Source: Erwinia aphidicola (GTDB taxonomy: Bacteria > Pseudomonadota > Gammaproteobacteria > Enterobacterales > Enterobacteriaceae). From it: a stretch of 64,000 nucleotides of DNA. The notes beneath the pieces were generated by a model. That model was not told the origin of the DNA and searched no databases. It saw nothing but the letters and a program-made list of their open reading frames with translations. This document shows positions 53,266 through 62,999 of the stretch, in pieces. Positions within the stretch are counted from its first letter, which is position 1. Each line of letters starts with the position of its first letter. Where the stretch lies: NCBI RefSeq assembly GCF_014773485.1, contig NZ_JACXBP010000009.1, forward strand, positions 248,001 through 312,000, given 5' to 3'. The position numbers were made by a program, and so were the translations under genes.

Positions 53266-53365
53266 CCTCAAGTGTGTGAGCGTGCCAAAAGCACGTCGAT
53301 CATTTAAAGCGCAGATATGCTGTCGGTGTAACCACAGCCTGATGAGTAAAGTAATAAACGACGGC

Positions 53366-54187
53366 ATGAAAAAAAATCGCGCTTTTTTGAAGTGGGCTGG
53401 TGGCAAGTACCCGTTACTCGATGATATTCGACGCCATCTCCCGGAGGGGGATTGCCTGATCGAGCCGTTTGTCGGTGCCGGCTCAGTCTTCCTCAATACC
53501 CAATATTCCCGCTACATTCTGGCTGACATTAACAGCGACCTGATCAACCTCTATAACATCGTTAAAGAGCGTGCGGATGAGTTCGTTGCCGATGCGCGCG
53601 TGCTGTTTACGCCGCAGGGGAATGACTCCGAGGTCTATTATGCCTGTCGCCAGGAGTTCAATCAGTGTACTGATGCCTATCGCCGCGCGGTGCTGTTTCT
53701 CTACCTCAACCGCCACTGCTATAACGGGCTGTGCCGCTACAACCTGAGCGGTGAGTTCAACGTGCCGTTTGGCCGCTACCGCAAGCCCTACTTCCCGGAA
53801 GATGAGCTTTACTGGTTTGCCGAGCGTGCACAACATGCGACCTTTGTCTGCGAATCTTACGATGTTACGCTGGGGAAAGCGCGGCAGGGGGCGGTGGTGT
53901 ATTGCGACCCACCCTATGCGCCTCTGTCGGCCACGGCCAACTTTACCGCGTACCACACCAACAGTTTCACCATGCGCGAGCAGCAGCATCTGGCCGAACT
54001 GGCCACTATGCTGGCGCAGGAGAACAGCATTACCGTGCTGATCTCCAACCATGACACTCCGCTAACGCGCGAGTGGTATCAGGCGGCGACCAAGCTGCAC
54101 GAAATCAAAGTGCGCCGCTCAATCAGCAGTATTGGCGGAAGTCGCCTAAAGGTTAATGAACTGCTGGCGCTGTATACTGGCCGGTGA
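53366..54187 (+). CDS. dam: DNA adenine methyltransferase (GATC)
   Basis: Dam methylates adenine in GATC and guides mismatch repair, replication timing and gene regulation. From the ATG at 53366 it has 273 residues (E. coli 278). In-frame GTG and ATG codons upstream would add residues absent from the family. Motif I is [15 protein letters not shown] and [10 protein letters not shown]; motif IV is DPPY at 181-184. Compared with E. coli, the recognition region reads [12 protein letters not shown] where E. coli has [12 protein letters not shown], and the late motif is SISSIGG instead of SISSNGG. Tyr119, Asn120 and Arg124 are kept. Confidence 0.97.
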   Translation: MKKNRAFLKWAGGKYPLLDDIRRHLPEGDCLIEPFVGAGSVFLNTQYSRYILADINSDLINLYNIVKERADEFVADARVLFTPQGNDSEVYYACRQEFNQCTDAYRRAVLFLYLNRHCYNGLCRYNLSGEFNVPFGRYRKPYFPEDELYWFAERAQHATFVCESYDVTLGKARQGAVVYCDPPYAPLSATANFTAYHTNSFTMREQQHLAELATMLAQENSITVLISNHDTPLTREWYQAATKLHEIKVRRSISSIGGSRLKVNELLALYTGR

Positions 54188-54224
54188 TGAGAGCCTGACG
54201 TCAGGCACAACCAGGGAGAAACGG

Positions 54225-54911
54225 ATGAAACAGTTTTTAATTGCCCCATCAATTCTTTCCGCAGACTTTGCCCGCCTGGGCGAAGACACCGCTAAAGCAC
54301 TGGCTGCCGGTGGTGATGTGGTGCATTTCGATGTGATGGATAATCATTACGTTCCGAACCTTACGATGGGCCCGATGGTCCTGAAAGCCCTGCGCGATTA
54401 TGGCGTGACTGCCCCTATTGACGTGCATCTGATGGTGAAACCCGTCGATCGCCTGGTGCCTGACTTTGCTAAAGCCGGTGCCAGCTATATCACCTTCCAT
54501 CCTGAAGCCTCCGAACACGTTGACCGCACGTTACAGCTGATCAAAGAACACGGCTGTAAAGCGGGCCTGGTGCTGAATCCGGCCACGCCGCTCAGCATTC
54601 TGGATTATGTGATGGATAAGCTTGATGTGATCCTGCTGATGTCGGTTAACCCCGGGTTTGGCGGCCAGTCGTTTATTCCCGGCACGCTGAACAAACTGCG
54701 TCAGGTGCGTAAACTTATCGACCAGAGCGGCTACGACATTCGTCTGGAAGTGGACGGCGGCGTCAAAGTCGACAACATTGGCGCGATCGCAGAAGCGGGC
54801 GCCGATATGTTTGTCGCCGGTTCGGCGATTTTTGGTCATCCCGATTACAAAAAAGTGATCGACGATATGCGGACAGAACTGGAGAAATCTCGTCATGGGG
54901 CATTTCACTAA
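54225..54911 (+). CDS. rpe: Ribulose-phosphate 3-epimerase
   Basis: Rpe interconverts ribulose-5-phosphate and xylulose-5-phosphate in the pentose phosphate pathway. From ATG 54225, with GGGAG upstream, it has 228 residues (E. coli 225). The TIM-barrel motifs are [50 protein letters not shown] and [10 protein letters not shown], holding the metal histidines and the two catalytic aspartates. The last 17 bases overlap gph. Confidence 0.97.
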   Translation: MKQFLIAPSILSADFARLGEDTAKALAAGGDVVHFDVMDNHYVPNLTMGPMVLKALRDYGVTAPIDVHLMVKPVDRLVPDFAKAGASYITFHPEASEHVDRTLQLIKEHGCKAGLVLNPATPLSILDYVMDKLDVILLMSVNPGFGGQSFIPGTLNKLRQVRKLIDQSGYDIRLEVDGGVKVDNIGAIAEAGADMFVAGSAIFGHPDYKKVIDDMRTELEKSRHGAFH

Positions 54912-55572
54912 TATCCGGGCGCTGGCCTTCGATCTCGATGGCACGCTGACCGACAGCGCACCGGGGCTGACCAGCGCGGTGGATGGGGCGCTCAGCGCAC
55001 TGAACCTGCCGGCAGCCGGGATTGCGCGCGTTTCGACCTGGATTGGCAACGGTGCCGATATTCTGATTGAGCGGGCGTTGACCTGGGCGCTGGGCCACGC
55101 GCCTTCGCCAGCGCTGATCGGTGACGCACGCGTGCTGCTGGACCAGCACTACGCCTCGCACGTTGACGGCGGCAGCCTGCTCTATCCGCAGGTTAAAGAG
55201 ACGCTGGCCGCTCTGGCTAAACACAATCTGCCTATGGCGCTGGTGACCAACAAGCCGACCCCGTTTGTCGCGCCGCTGCTGGCTTCACTAGGCATTGCTG
55301 ACTATTTTTCGCTGATTATCGGCGGCGACGATGTCGTGGCTAAGAAGCCGCATCCGGCACCGCTGTTCCTGGTGCTGGGCACGTTTGGCCTGCTGCCGGG
55401 CGAGTTAGTGTTTGTCGGTGACTCGCGCAATGATATTCTGGCGGCGCAGGCGGCAGGATGTCCCTGCATCGGCCTGACCTACGGCTACAACTATGGCGAG
55501 CCCATCGCCACCAGCCAGCCTGACGTCACGCTCGATCACTTTAACGATTTGTTGCCCGCACTCGGGCTGTAA
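54895..55572 (+). CDS. gph: Phosphoglycolate phosphatase
   Basis: Gph removes phosphate from 2-phosphoglycolate, a by-product of DNA end repair. It is a HAD hydrolase of 225 residues. Motif I is [13 protein letters not shown] with the nucleophile aspartate near residue 13. [32 protein letters not shown] and [15 protein letters not shown] supply motifs II to IV. E. coli Gph is 252 residues; the shortfall is in the cap region (after LTWALGHA) and at the C-terminus. Confidence 0.95.
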   Translation: MGHFTNIRALAFDLDGTLTDSAPGLTSAVDGALSALNLPAAGIARVSTWIGNGADILIERALTWALGHAPSPALIGDARVLLDQHYASHVDGGSLLYPQVKETLAALAKHNLPMALVTNKPTPFVAPLLASLGIADYFSLIIGGDDVVAKKPHPAPLFLVLGTFGLLPGELVFVGDSRNDILAAQAAGCPCIGLTYGYNYGEPIATSQPDVTLDHFNDLLPALGL

Positions 55573-55589
55573 TTATTCAGGACGGAAAC

Positions 55590-56594
55590 ATGAGCAAACC
55601 CATCGTATTTAGCGGCGCACAGCCTTCAGGTGAACTGACCATCGGTAACTATATGGGTGCGCTGCGTCAGTGGGTCCAGATGCAGGATGACTATCACTGT
55701 ATCTACTGCATCGTTGATTTGCATGCCATTACCGTGCGCCAGGATCCGGTCGCGCTGCGCAAAGCGACGCTGGATACGCTGGCACTCTACCTCGCCTGCG
55801 GGATTGACCCGCAGAAGAGCACCATCTTCGTTCAGTCGCATGTGCCGGAACACACCCAGCTGGGTTGGATCCTCAACTGCTACACCTACTTCGGTGAGCT
55901 GAGCCGCATGACTCAGTTCAAGGACAAGTCCGCGCGCTATGAAGAGAATATCAACGCCGGCCTGTTTGATTACCCGGTGCTGATGGCGGCTGATATCCTG
56001 CTGTACCAGACCACGCAGGTACCGGTCGGTGAAGACCAGAAGCAGCATCTGGAGCTAAGCCGCGATGTCGCTTCGCGCTTCAATGCGCTGTACGGTGAAA
56101 TCTTCAAAGTGCCTGAGCCGTTTATTCCGAAATCCGGCGCGCGCGTGATGTCGCTGCTGGAGCCGACTAAGAAGATGTCCAAGTCTGACGATAACCGCAA
56201 TAACGTTATCGGCCTGCTGGAAGATCCGAAGTCGGTGGTGAAGAAGATTAAACGTGCGATGACCGACGGCGATGAGCCACCGGTGGTGCGCTACGATGTG
56301 AAAGAGAAGCCGGGCGTGTCAAACCTGCTGGATATCCTGTCAGGCGTGACCGGTAAGCCGGTTGCCGAGCTGGAAGCTGAATTCGCGGGCCAGATGTATG
56401 GTCACCTGAAGGGGGCCGTGGCGGATGCGGTATCGCAGATGCTGGGCGAGCTGCAGGAGCGCTATCACCGCTTCCGCAACGATGAAGCGTTCCTCGACCA
56501 GGTGATGCGTGACGGTGCGGCAAAAGCCCGTGCTCAGGCGCAGGAAACGCTGAAGAAAGTGTATGAGGCCGTCGGCTTCGTGGCACAGCCGTAA
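55590..56594 (+). CDS. trpS: Tryptophan-tRNA ligase
   Basis: TrpS charges tRNA-Trp. The protein has 334 residues, as in E. coli. It is a class I synthetase with the HIGH-equivalent motif in [12 protein letters not shown] (near residues 14-25) and KMSKS in [13 protein letters not shown] (near 195). It is the last gene of the aroK cluster, 17 bases after gph, and is followed by a palindromic repeat. Confidence 0.98.
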   Translation: MSKPIVFSGAQPSGELTIGNYMGALRQWVQMQDDYHCIYCIVDLHAITVRQDPVALRKATLDTLALYLACGIDPQKSTIFVQSHVPEHTQLGWILNCYTYFGELSRMTQFKDKSARYEENINAGLFDYPVLMAADILLYQTTQVPVGEDQKQHLELSRDVASRFNALYGEIFKVPEPFIPKSGARVMSLLEPTKKMSKSDDNRNNVIGLLEDPKSVVKKIKRAMTDGDEPPVVRYDVKEKPGVSNLLDILSGVTGKPVAELEAEFAGQMYGHLKGAVADAVSQMLGELQERYHRFRNDEAFLDQVMRDGAAKARAQAQETLKKVYEAVGFVAQP

Positions 56595-56603
56595 TATCGT
56601 CCC

Positions 56604-56630
56604 GTGGGTCGGGCATGCCCGACCCCTACG
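56604..56630. repeat. Palindromic repeat between trpS and codA
   Basis: A perfect 20-base palindrome lies at 56606-56625 (arms gggtcggg and cccgaccc around catg), followed by cctacg. It is identical to the one at 10503-10522, 46 kb away. Confidence 0.92.
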
Positions 56631-56690
56631 CCAGATCCCGCCCCCGATAAATTCCTTTTCCGAAGATTTCCTGCTCCCGCCGTGAACAGT

Positions 56691-56710
56691 GATATGGTTA
56701 AAAGCATATC
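56691..56710. promoter_or_regulatory. Operator-like inverted repeat before codA
   Basis: Arms gatatg (56691-56696) and catatc (56705-56710) are perfect with an eight-base spacer. The repeat ends 20 bases before the codA ATG, next to the ribosome-binding site GGAGG. No known PurR site is visible, although E. coli codBA has one. Confidence 0.4.
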
Positions 56711-56730
56711 GTTGATAACGGAGGGTTTCC

Positions 56731-58008
56731 ATGCAAGCCGAATTACAGTGGATTAACAACGTGCGCCTGCCGTGGCGTGAAGGGCTGTGGCAGATTGAGA
56801 TCCAGCAGGGCAAAATCGCCCGCGTTGCGCCGCAGCCACAAAACATCGCAGGTGGGGCCGCGCTGGATGCCGAAGGTGGCCTGGCCATTCCCCCCTTTAT
56901 TGAACCGCATATCCATCTTGATACCACCCAGACGGCGGGAGAACCGGCGTGGAACCAGTCCGGCACCCTGTTTGAAGGAATTGAGCGCTGGGCGGAGCGT
57001 AAGGCACTGTTGACCCATGAGGATGTTAAACAGCGCGCCCGTCAGACGCTGAAGTGGCAGATTGCTAATGGCATTCAGCACGTGCGTACCCATATCGATG
57101 TTTCCGACCCGACGCTGACCGCGCTGAAAGCGATGCTGGAAGTTAAGCAGGAGATGGCGCCGTGGGTAGAGATTCAGCTGGTTGCGTTCCCGCAGGAGGG
57201 GATCCTCTCTTATCCTGATGGTGAAGCTCTGCTGGAACAGGCACTGCAGCTGGGCGCGGACGTGGTTGGTGCCATCCCGCATTTTGAGTTTACCCGCGAA
57301 TACGGCGTCGAATCGCTGCATAAGACCTTTGCGCTGGCGCAGAAGTATCAGCGCATGGTGGACGTACACTGTGATGAAATCGACGACGAGCAGTCGCGCT
57401 TTGTTGAAACCGTGGCGGCCCTGGCCCACCGCGAGAAGATGGGCGCGCGCGTCACTGCCAGCCATACCACCGCCATGCACTCCTATAACGGAGCTTACAC
57501 TTCACGGCTGTTTCGCCTGTTGAAGCTCTCCGGGATCAACTTTGTGGCTAATCCGCTGGTGAATATCCATCTGCAGGGGCGCTTTGACAGCTATCCAAAG
57601 CGCCGGGGGATTACGCGGGTGAAGGAGATGCTGGAAGCCGGTATCAACGTCTGTTTTGGCCATGACGATGTGTATGACCCCTGGTATCCGCTGGGTACAG
57701 CCAGCATGCTGCAGGTGCTGCATATGGGGCTGCACGTCTGCCAGCTGATGGGTTATGACCAGCTGGACTCCGGCATCAAGCTTATCACCACTAACAGCGC
57801 CAGAGCGCTACAGCTGCCGGATTACGGCATTCAGAGCGGTAACAGCGCTAACCTGGTGATCCTGCCTGCCGACAGTGGCTTCGATGCCCTGCGCCGTCAG
57901 GTGCCGGTGCGCTACTCTATCCGTCACGGCAAGGTCATCGCCGAGACCGTGCCTGCCGCCAGCACCATTCATCTTGCTGAGAGCGAGAAGGTGGATTTCA
58001 GGCGTTAA
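56731..58008 (+). CDS. codA: Cytosine deaminase
   Basis: CodA deaminates cytosine to uracil plus ammonia. The protein has 425 residues (E. coli 427) with strong similarity throughout. Metal and catalytic residues are His60 and His62 in EPHIHLD, His213 and Glu216 in [11 protein letters not shown], His245 in [12 protein letters not shown], and Asp312 with the neighbouring Asp313 in [11 protein letters not shown]. In E. coli codB, the cytosine permease, precedes codA; here it is absent. The ATG has GGAGG upstream and a hairpin follows the stop. Its presence between trpS and tsgA is an accessory insertion relative to E. coli. Confidence 0.95.
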   Translation: MQAELQWINNVRLPWREGLWQIEIQQGKIARVAPQPQNIAGGAALDAEGGLAIPPFIEPHIHLDTTQTAGEPAWNQSGTLFEGIERWAERKALLTHEDVKQRARQTLKWQIANGIQHVRTHIDVSDPTLTALKAMLEVKQEMAPWVEIQLVAFPQEGILSYPDGEALLEQALQLGADVVGAIPHFEFTREYGVESLHKTFALAQKYQRMVDVHCDEIDDEQSRFVETVAALAHREKMGARVTASHTTAMHSYNGAYTSRLFRLLKLSGINFVANPLVNIHLQGRFDSYPKRRGITRVKEMLEAGINVCFGHDDVYDPWYPLGTASMLQVLHMGLHVCQLMGYDQLDSGIKLITTNSARALQLPDYGIQSGNSANLVILPADSGFDALRRQVPVRYSIRHGKVIAETVPAASTIHLAESEKVDFRR

Positions 58009-58015
58009 TTCCTCA

Positions 58016-58043
58016 CAAGGTGACTTTTTAGTCGCCTTGTTTA
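58016..58043 (+). terminator. Probable terminator of codA
   Basis: Arms caaggtgact (58016-58025) and agtcgccttg (58030-58039) pair with one mismatch and a tttt loop, then ttt follows. It starts eight bases after the codA stop and lies just before the toxin-antitoxin pair, so that pair probably has its own promoter. Confidence 0.65.
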
Positions 58044-58086
58044 AAACTATGTTATGCTCCGATCATAAGGATGTGAGAGGTTATAA

Positions 58087-58458
58087 ATGGATGGCGAAGA
58101 TTATGGGTTACGTACCCTGCTGGATATGCATGGCTACCAATTTACACTGGATAACGGCTACTGGTGGAAGATAGAAGCTTGGGGAATTGAGAAATCGCGG
58201 TTCCGTCCACATGGCATTCGCTACAATCTGACGTTGCACAATGCATACAACCACCGTGTGCTTGGTATGGATAACGCGCATGCCATTGAGCCGCCCAAAA
58301 AAGGCGGATTCTCTTCAAGGCTGGTGGTCTATGACCATATCCACCGCACCTCAATCGATCCTGGATATCCCTATTATTTTCACTCTGCCGCACAGCTGCT
58401 GGATGATTTTTTTGCTGCGGTAGATCGTGTTGTCAGTGAGGCGGAAAGAAAACGATGA
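58087..58458 (+). CDS. TumE-like toxin (DUF6516) of a type II toxin-antitoxin pair
   Basis: The 123-residue protein shows the pattern I associate with the TumE/DUF6516 family: GYWWKIEAWGIEKSRFRPHG, GIRYNLTLHNAYNHRVLGMDNAHAIE, VYDHIHRT and PYYFHSAAQLLDDFFAAVDRVV. Conserved histidines and the DNAHA and YDHxHR motifs are candidate active-site residues; the mechanism is not something I can read from the sequence. AGAGG lies upstream of the ATG. The next gene starts inside its stop (ATGA), so they are coupled. Base composition is visibly poorer in GC than the flanking core genes, which suggests transfer. The family call is from memory of the motif pattern, not from a search. Confidence 0.8.
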   Translation: MDGEDYGLRTLLDMHGYQFTLDNGYWWKIEAWGIEKSRFRPHGIRYNLTLHNAYNHRVLGMDNAHAIEPPKKGGFSSRLVVYDHIHRTSIDPGYPYYFHSAAQLLDDFFAAVDRVVSEAERKR

Positions 58459-58832
58459 AAGCGTTAATCGGTGTTATCCCTGAGCAGGCTCTGCGCAAAA
58501 GGGTGCTGGCGATAGCCGCGGGTCAGTATCAGCCACGGCCTGATGAACCCAAAGTGTGGTTTGCTTCAGTCAATGCGATAGGGCAGATACTTAGTAATGA
58601 GAACATTGCCCTGCTGCGCATGATGGCAGAACAAAAACCACAGACGATGAGCGAGCTTGCGCGTATGGCAGGAAGGCAGGTGAGTAATCTTTCTACCACC
58701 CTAAAAACGCTTAGTGGCTATGGATTTGTTCATCTGGAAAAGCATGGGAATAAGATCAGACCACAGGCTTTATATACGGAGTTCGAGATCCGTATCGATA
58801 GTGCCCTGATAGTCGGTGATAGCGCGGCATAA
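58455..58832 (+). CDS. TumA-like antitoxin (HVO_A0114-type winged-helix protein)
   Basis: The 125-residue product begins within the toxin gene stop codon (overlap 58455-58458). EPKVWFASVNAIGQILSNENIALLRMM followed by a winged helix (MSELARMAGRQVSNLSTTLKTLSGYGFVHLEKHGNKIRPQAL) fits the HVO_A0114 DNA-binding family that partners TumE toxins. It should neutralise the upstream protein and repress the pair. Order is toxin first, antitoxin second. A terminator and a palindromic repeat separate it from the convergent tsgA. Confidence 0.8.
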   Translation: MKALIGVIPEQALRKRVLAIAAGQYQPRPDEPKVWFASVNAIGQILSNENIALLRMMAEQKPQTMSELARMAGRQVSNLSTTLKTLSGYGFVHLEKHGNKIRPQALYTEFEIRIDSALIVGDSAA

Positions 58833-58857
58833 AAAGGGGAGGAACAAGTTCCTCCCC
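58831..58857 (-). terminator. Terminator of tsgA, shared with the toxin-antitoxin pair
   Basis: Perfect ten-base arms ggggaggaac (58836-58845) and gttcctcccc (58848-58857) enclose two bases. On the minus strand five Ts follow the stem, so it best serves tsgA; the plus strand lacks a T-run. Confidence 0.82.
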
Positions 58858-58881
58858 AGCGTTTAATACCCTTTCCGCCAG

Positions 58882-58901
58882 GGGCGAGGCATGCCTCGCC
58901 C
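58882..58901. repeat. Palindromic repeat between the antitoxin gene and tsgA
   Basis: A perfect 20-base palindrome (arms gggcgagg and cctcgccc around catg) is identical to the one at 10403-10422. It lies twelve bases beyond the tsgA stop codon, between convergent genes. Confidence 0.92.
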
Positions 58902-58912
58902 GGGGCACGGGA

Positions 58913-60097
58913 TTAATGCGAACCCATATGTCCGTGCAGCTTGTGCTTGCTGACGAAGCCGAGCAGCAGACACATAACAAACACCACGGCGTACAGGCCG
59001 TTTGCGGTTGCCAGCGCGGCGTGCGGGCCGTGGCTGTCTACGATAGGGCCGGTAACCACGAAGGTCAGCATTGTGCCAACGGTACCGCAGGTGAGGATAA
59101 AGTTGACCAGCTTAGGCGAGGCCACTTTGGTCTGCAGCGAGCCGAGGGTAATGATGGTGGTGTAGATAGCGCTGGAGAAGAAGCCCAGGCTCATCATGAT
59201 CCACTTCAGCATTGAGGCGTCAGTTTCGCTGATAAACCAGTACATCAGTGCGGTCGCTGCCAGCGCCAGAACGGTCAGGATACGCTGCGGGTCGAAGAAG
59301 CGCAGAATGGCGCTGAAGGCCCACATGCCGATCATATAGGCGGTCCAGAAGTTGCCTACCAGGCTACCGGCCTGGCCGATATCCATGCCCATATTTTTGG
59401 TAGCGTACAGCGGCACCCAGCCGATAAAGCCCAGCTGGCCGAGGATGTAGCACAGGGCTGCAATGGCGAGGAAACCCACGCCGACGCCCCATTTCTCTTT
59501 GTTGACTGGCGCGCCGCTGGCGGTTTTCTTTCCGAGAACCGGGAATTCAAAGCACAGCGCCAGAACGAAGATCGCCACGTAGATTACGCCGATGCAGGCA
59601 TAAACCCAGTACCACGGCAGGGAGCGGGCAAGGATAGCCGCGGCAATGATCGGGAAAATCGTCCCGGCCATGCTAAAGAAGGAGTCGGTAAACAGCAGGC
59701 GTGAACCGCGCTGGCGCCCTTCATACAGGTGAGTGATCAGGAAAGTACCAATCGACATGGTAATCCCGCTTACCACGCCCAGCACGAACATACACAGCGA
59801 GAAGACGGTGAGGCTGTGGCTGGTCATCAGGCCCAGCACCGCCAGTACCATCAACACGAAGCCGAAGATCAGCTGGCGCTTCAGCGGCACGATCTCCATC
59901 AGCCAGGCATTCAGGAATACCGCCAGCAAGATCCCGGCGTTAAGGAAGGTGAAGGTGTTGCTCATCTGAGCCACGGGCAGCTGGAAGTAAGCAGCGATAT
60001 TCTCCAGCACCATACCGGTAACGATAACCACTGCACCGGTCAGCGCGTAAGAGAAGAAGCTGATCCAGGTAAGCCCAATTCGATCGCGATTTGTCAT
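58913..60097 (-). CDS. tsgA: MFS-type membrane protein TsgA
   Basis: TsgA is a major facilitator superfamily protein of 394 residues (E. coli 393) with about twelve hydrophobic segments. Its substrate is not firmly known; the Salmonella gene was found through tellurite and selenite sensitivity. The loop [20 protein letters not shown] between segments 2 and 3 and [17 protein letters not shown] after segment 4 are typical. E. coli has nirBDC-cysG downstream; here none. It is divergent from ppiA. Confidence 0.93.
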   Translation of the reverse strand: MTNRDRIGLTWISFFSYALTGAVVIVTGMVLENIAAYFQLPVAQMSNTFTFLNAGILLAVFLNAWLMEIVPLKRQLIFGFVLMVLAVLGLMTSHSLTVFSLCMFVLGVVSGITMSIGTFLITHLYEGRQRGSRLLFTDSFFSMAGTIFPIIAAAILARSLPWYWVYACIGVIYVAIFVLALCFEFPVLGKKTASGAPVNKEKWGVGVGFLAIAALCYILGQLGFIGWVPLYATKNMGMDIGQAGSLVGNFWTAYMIGMWAFSAILRFFDPQRILTVLALAATALMYWFISETDASMLKWIMMSLGFFSSAIYTTIITLGSLQTKVASPKLVNFILTCGTVGTMLTFVVTGPIVDSHGPHAALATANGLYAVVFVMCLLLGFVSKHKLHGHMGSH

Positions 60098-60371
60098 AGT
60101 GGAAACCTGTTGATAAAGAAGGTCACCGGCGGAGTGCCCGTGATAAACGGGAGAAGTTTAACCAGATTCGTGATCTGCTTAAATCTTTACTGAAACAAAT
60201 ATTTTCATATTTCATTCATAACGTGATCTTAATCACTAATTTTCCCTCTGCGGAAGCGGTTGCGTCATAAGATTAATGAGTAAATAAAGGTAAAACGCTG
60301 GCGCGTTGGTAAGTGCCTCTTTACAATCAGCAGAGTTTTTTTGGTTTGTTGCCCTCAGTAAGGAATTTTTC

Positions 60372-60944
60372 ATGTTGAAACGTACTTTGACCGCGCTGGC
60401 GACAGTTCTCGCACTGTCTACTGTCTCTGCCGCCGCTGTTGCCGCGAAGGGGGACACGCATGTGCTGCTGACCACTTCAGCAGGCAGTATTGAACTGGAA
60501 CTGAATAACCAGAAAGCACCGGTATCGGTGGCTAATTTTGTGGATTACGTGAACAGTGGTTTTTATAACAACACCATCTTTCACCGCGTGATCCCAGGCT
60601 TCATGCTGCAGGGCGGCGGTTTCACTGCCGATATGCAGCAGAAACAGCCAAAACCGCCCATCAAGAATGAGGCGGACAACGGCCTGCTAAACAAGCGCGG
60701 CACTATCTCTATGGCCCGCACTGCGGATAAAGACAGCGCCACCAGCCAGTTCTTTATCAACGTGGCGGATAACGCTTTCCTCGACCACGGCCAGCGCGAT
60801 TTTGGCTACGCAGTATTTGGTAAAGTGGTTAAAGGTATGGACGTTGCCGATAAGATTGCTCAGGTACCGACCAAAACCTTCGGTCCATACCAGAATGTGC
60901 CGGAAAAACCGGTCGTCATCCTCTCTGCCAAAGTGCTGCCATAA
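60372..60944 (+). CDS. ppiA: Periplasmic peptidyl-prolyl isomerase A (cyclophilin)
   Basis: PpiA accelerates proline isomerisation in folding periplasmic proteins. From the ATG at 60372, with AAGGA upstream, it has 190 residues, as in E. coli; the frame is open upstream but the signal peptide defines the start. The signal ([20 protein letters not shown]) is followed by a cyclophilin domain with the active-site motifs [13 protein letters not shown] and [20 protein letters not shown]. The 274 bases before it hold the ppiA and tsgA promoters. Confidence 0.96.
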   Translation: MLKRTLTALATVLALSTVSAAAVAAKGDTHVLLTTSAGSIELELNNQKAPVSVANFVDYVNSGFYNNTIFHRVIPGFMLQGGGFTADMQQKQPKPPIKNEADNGLLNKRGTISMARTADKDSATSQFFINVADNAFLDHGQRDFGYAVFGKVVKGMDVADKIAQVPTKTFGPYQNVPEKPVVILSAKVLP

Positions 60945-61026
60945 TTATCTGACGGTCAGCTTTGCCCGGGCCGCCTGCTGGCGGCCCAGCTATTTTCCTT
61001 CTGCTATTTTCTCCTGGGGATCCCCC

Positions 61027-61596
61027 ATGCTGCTGCTAATCGACAACTACGACTCCTTTACCTGGAACCTTTACCAATATTTTTCAGAACTGGGGGCGGA
61101 GGTGCTGGTGCGGCGCAATGACGACATCACCCTGGCTGAAATCAGCGCGCTGTCACCGCAACGGCTGGTCATCTCCCCCGGACCCTGCACACCGGATGAT
61201 GCCGGGATCTCCCTTGAGGCTATTCGCCACTTTGCGGGCCAGCTGCCGATACTCGGGGTGTGCCTGGGGCATCAGGCCATTGCCCAGGCATTTGGTGCTC
61301 GCGTGGTGCGCGCCCGCCAGGTGATGCACGGCAAAACCTGCGCGATTGAGCATAACGATGGCGGCGTGTTTGCCGGGCTTAATCATCCGCTGACCGTTAC
61401 CCGCTACCATTCGCTGATCGTTGAGAGCCTGCCCGCGCAGTTTGAACTGACCGCGTGGACGCTGCGCGACGGCCAGCCGGATGAGATCATGGGCTTTCGT
61501 CACCGTACCCTGCCGCTGGAAGGCGTACAGTTTCACCCGGAGAGCATCCTCAGCGAGCAGGGGCATCAGCTACTGGCTAATTTCCTCAAAGGCTGA
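61027..61596 (+). CDS. pabA: Aminodeoxychorismate synthase glutaminase subunit
   Basis: PabA supplies ammonia from glutamine to PabB for 4-aminobenzoate and folate synthesis. From ATG 61027 it has 189 residues (E. coli 187). It is a class I amidotransferase with nucleophile Cys79 in [11 protein letters not shown] and the histidine-glutamate pair in GVQFHPESI. It could in principle serve anthranilate synthase, but the ppiA-pabA-argD context identifies PabA. E. coli fic and yhfG, normally before pabA, are missing. Confidence 0.95.
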   Translation: MLLLIDNYDSFTWNLYQYFSELGAEVLVRRNDDITLAEISALSPQRLVISPGPCTPDDAGISLEAIRHFAGQLPILGVCLGHQAIAQAFGARVVRARQVMHGKTCAIEHNDGGVFAGLNHPLTVTRYHSLIVESLPAQFELTAWTLRDGQPDEIMGFRHRTLPLEGVQFHPESILSEQGHQLLANFLKG

Positions 61597-61682
61597 TTAA
61601 TGGTTGCCTTGTTGTGATTTTTTATGCATATTTTATGACTATAATTTCACATTCCTGAAATGACTCAATGGCGAGGTAGTGA

Positions 61683-62900
<1,218 letters not shown>

Positions 62901-62910
62901 TCGCTTGATC

Positions 62911-62999
62911 GTAGGGGGCGACCTTTTTTTCCGGTCGCCCCTTGCTGATGATGGGCATGCTGCTGGCGGGCGGACCGAAACAAAGGGTCCGCTCCTACG
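62911..62999. repeat. Palindromic repeats between argD and yhfK
   Basis: One unit has arms ggggcgacc (62915-62923) and ggtcgcccc (62933-62941) with a T-rich loop and the gtag flank. A second has arms gcggacc (62970-62976) and ggtccgc (62986-62992) followed by tcctacg. They separate two convergent genes, and the last unit ends at the yhfK stop codon. Confidence 0.87.

Noticed and set aside
53276..53365. Upstream GTG start for dam
   Set aside because: The extra 30 residues are unlike Dam proteins, which begin [13 protein letters not shown]; the segment is the damX-dam spacer.
61623..61640. ARG box upstream of argD
   Set aside because: Four mismatches to an AT-rich consensus in an AT-rich stretch are too weak to list as a feature.
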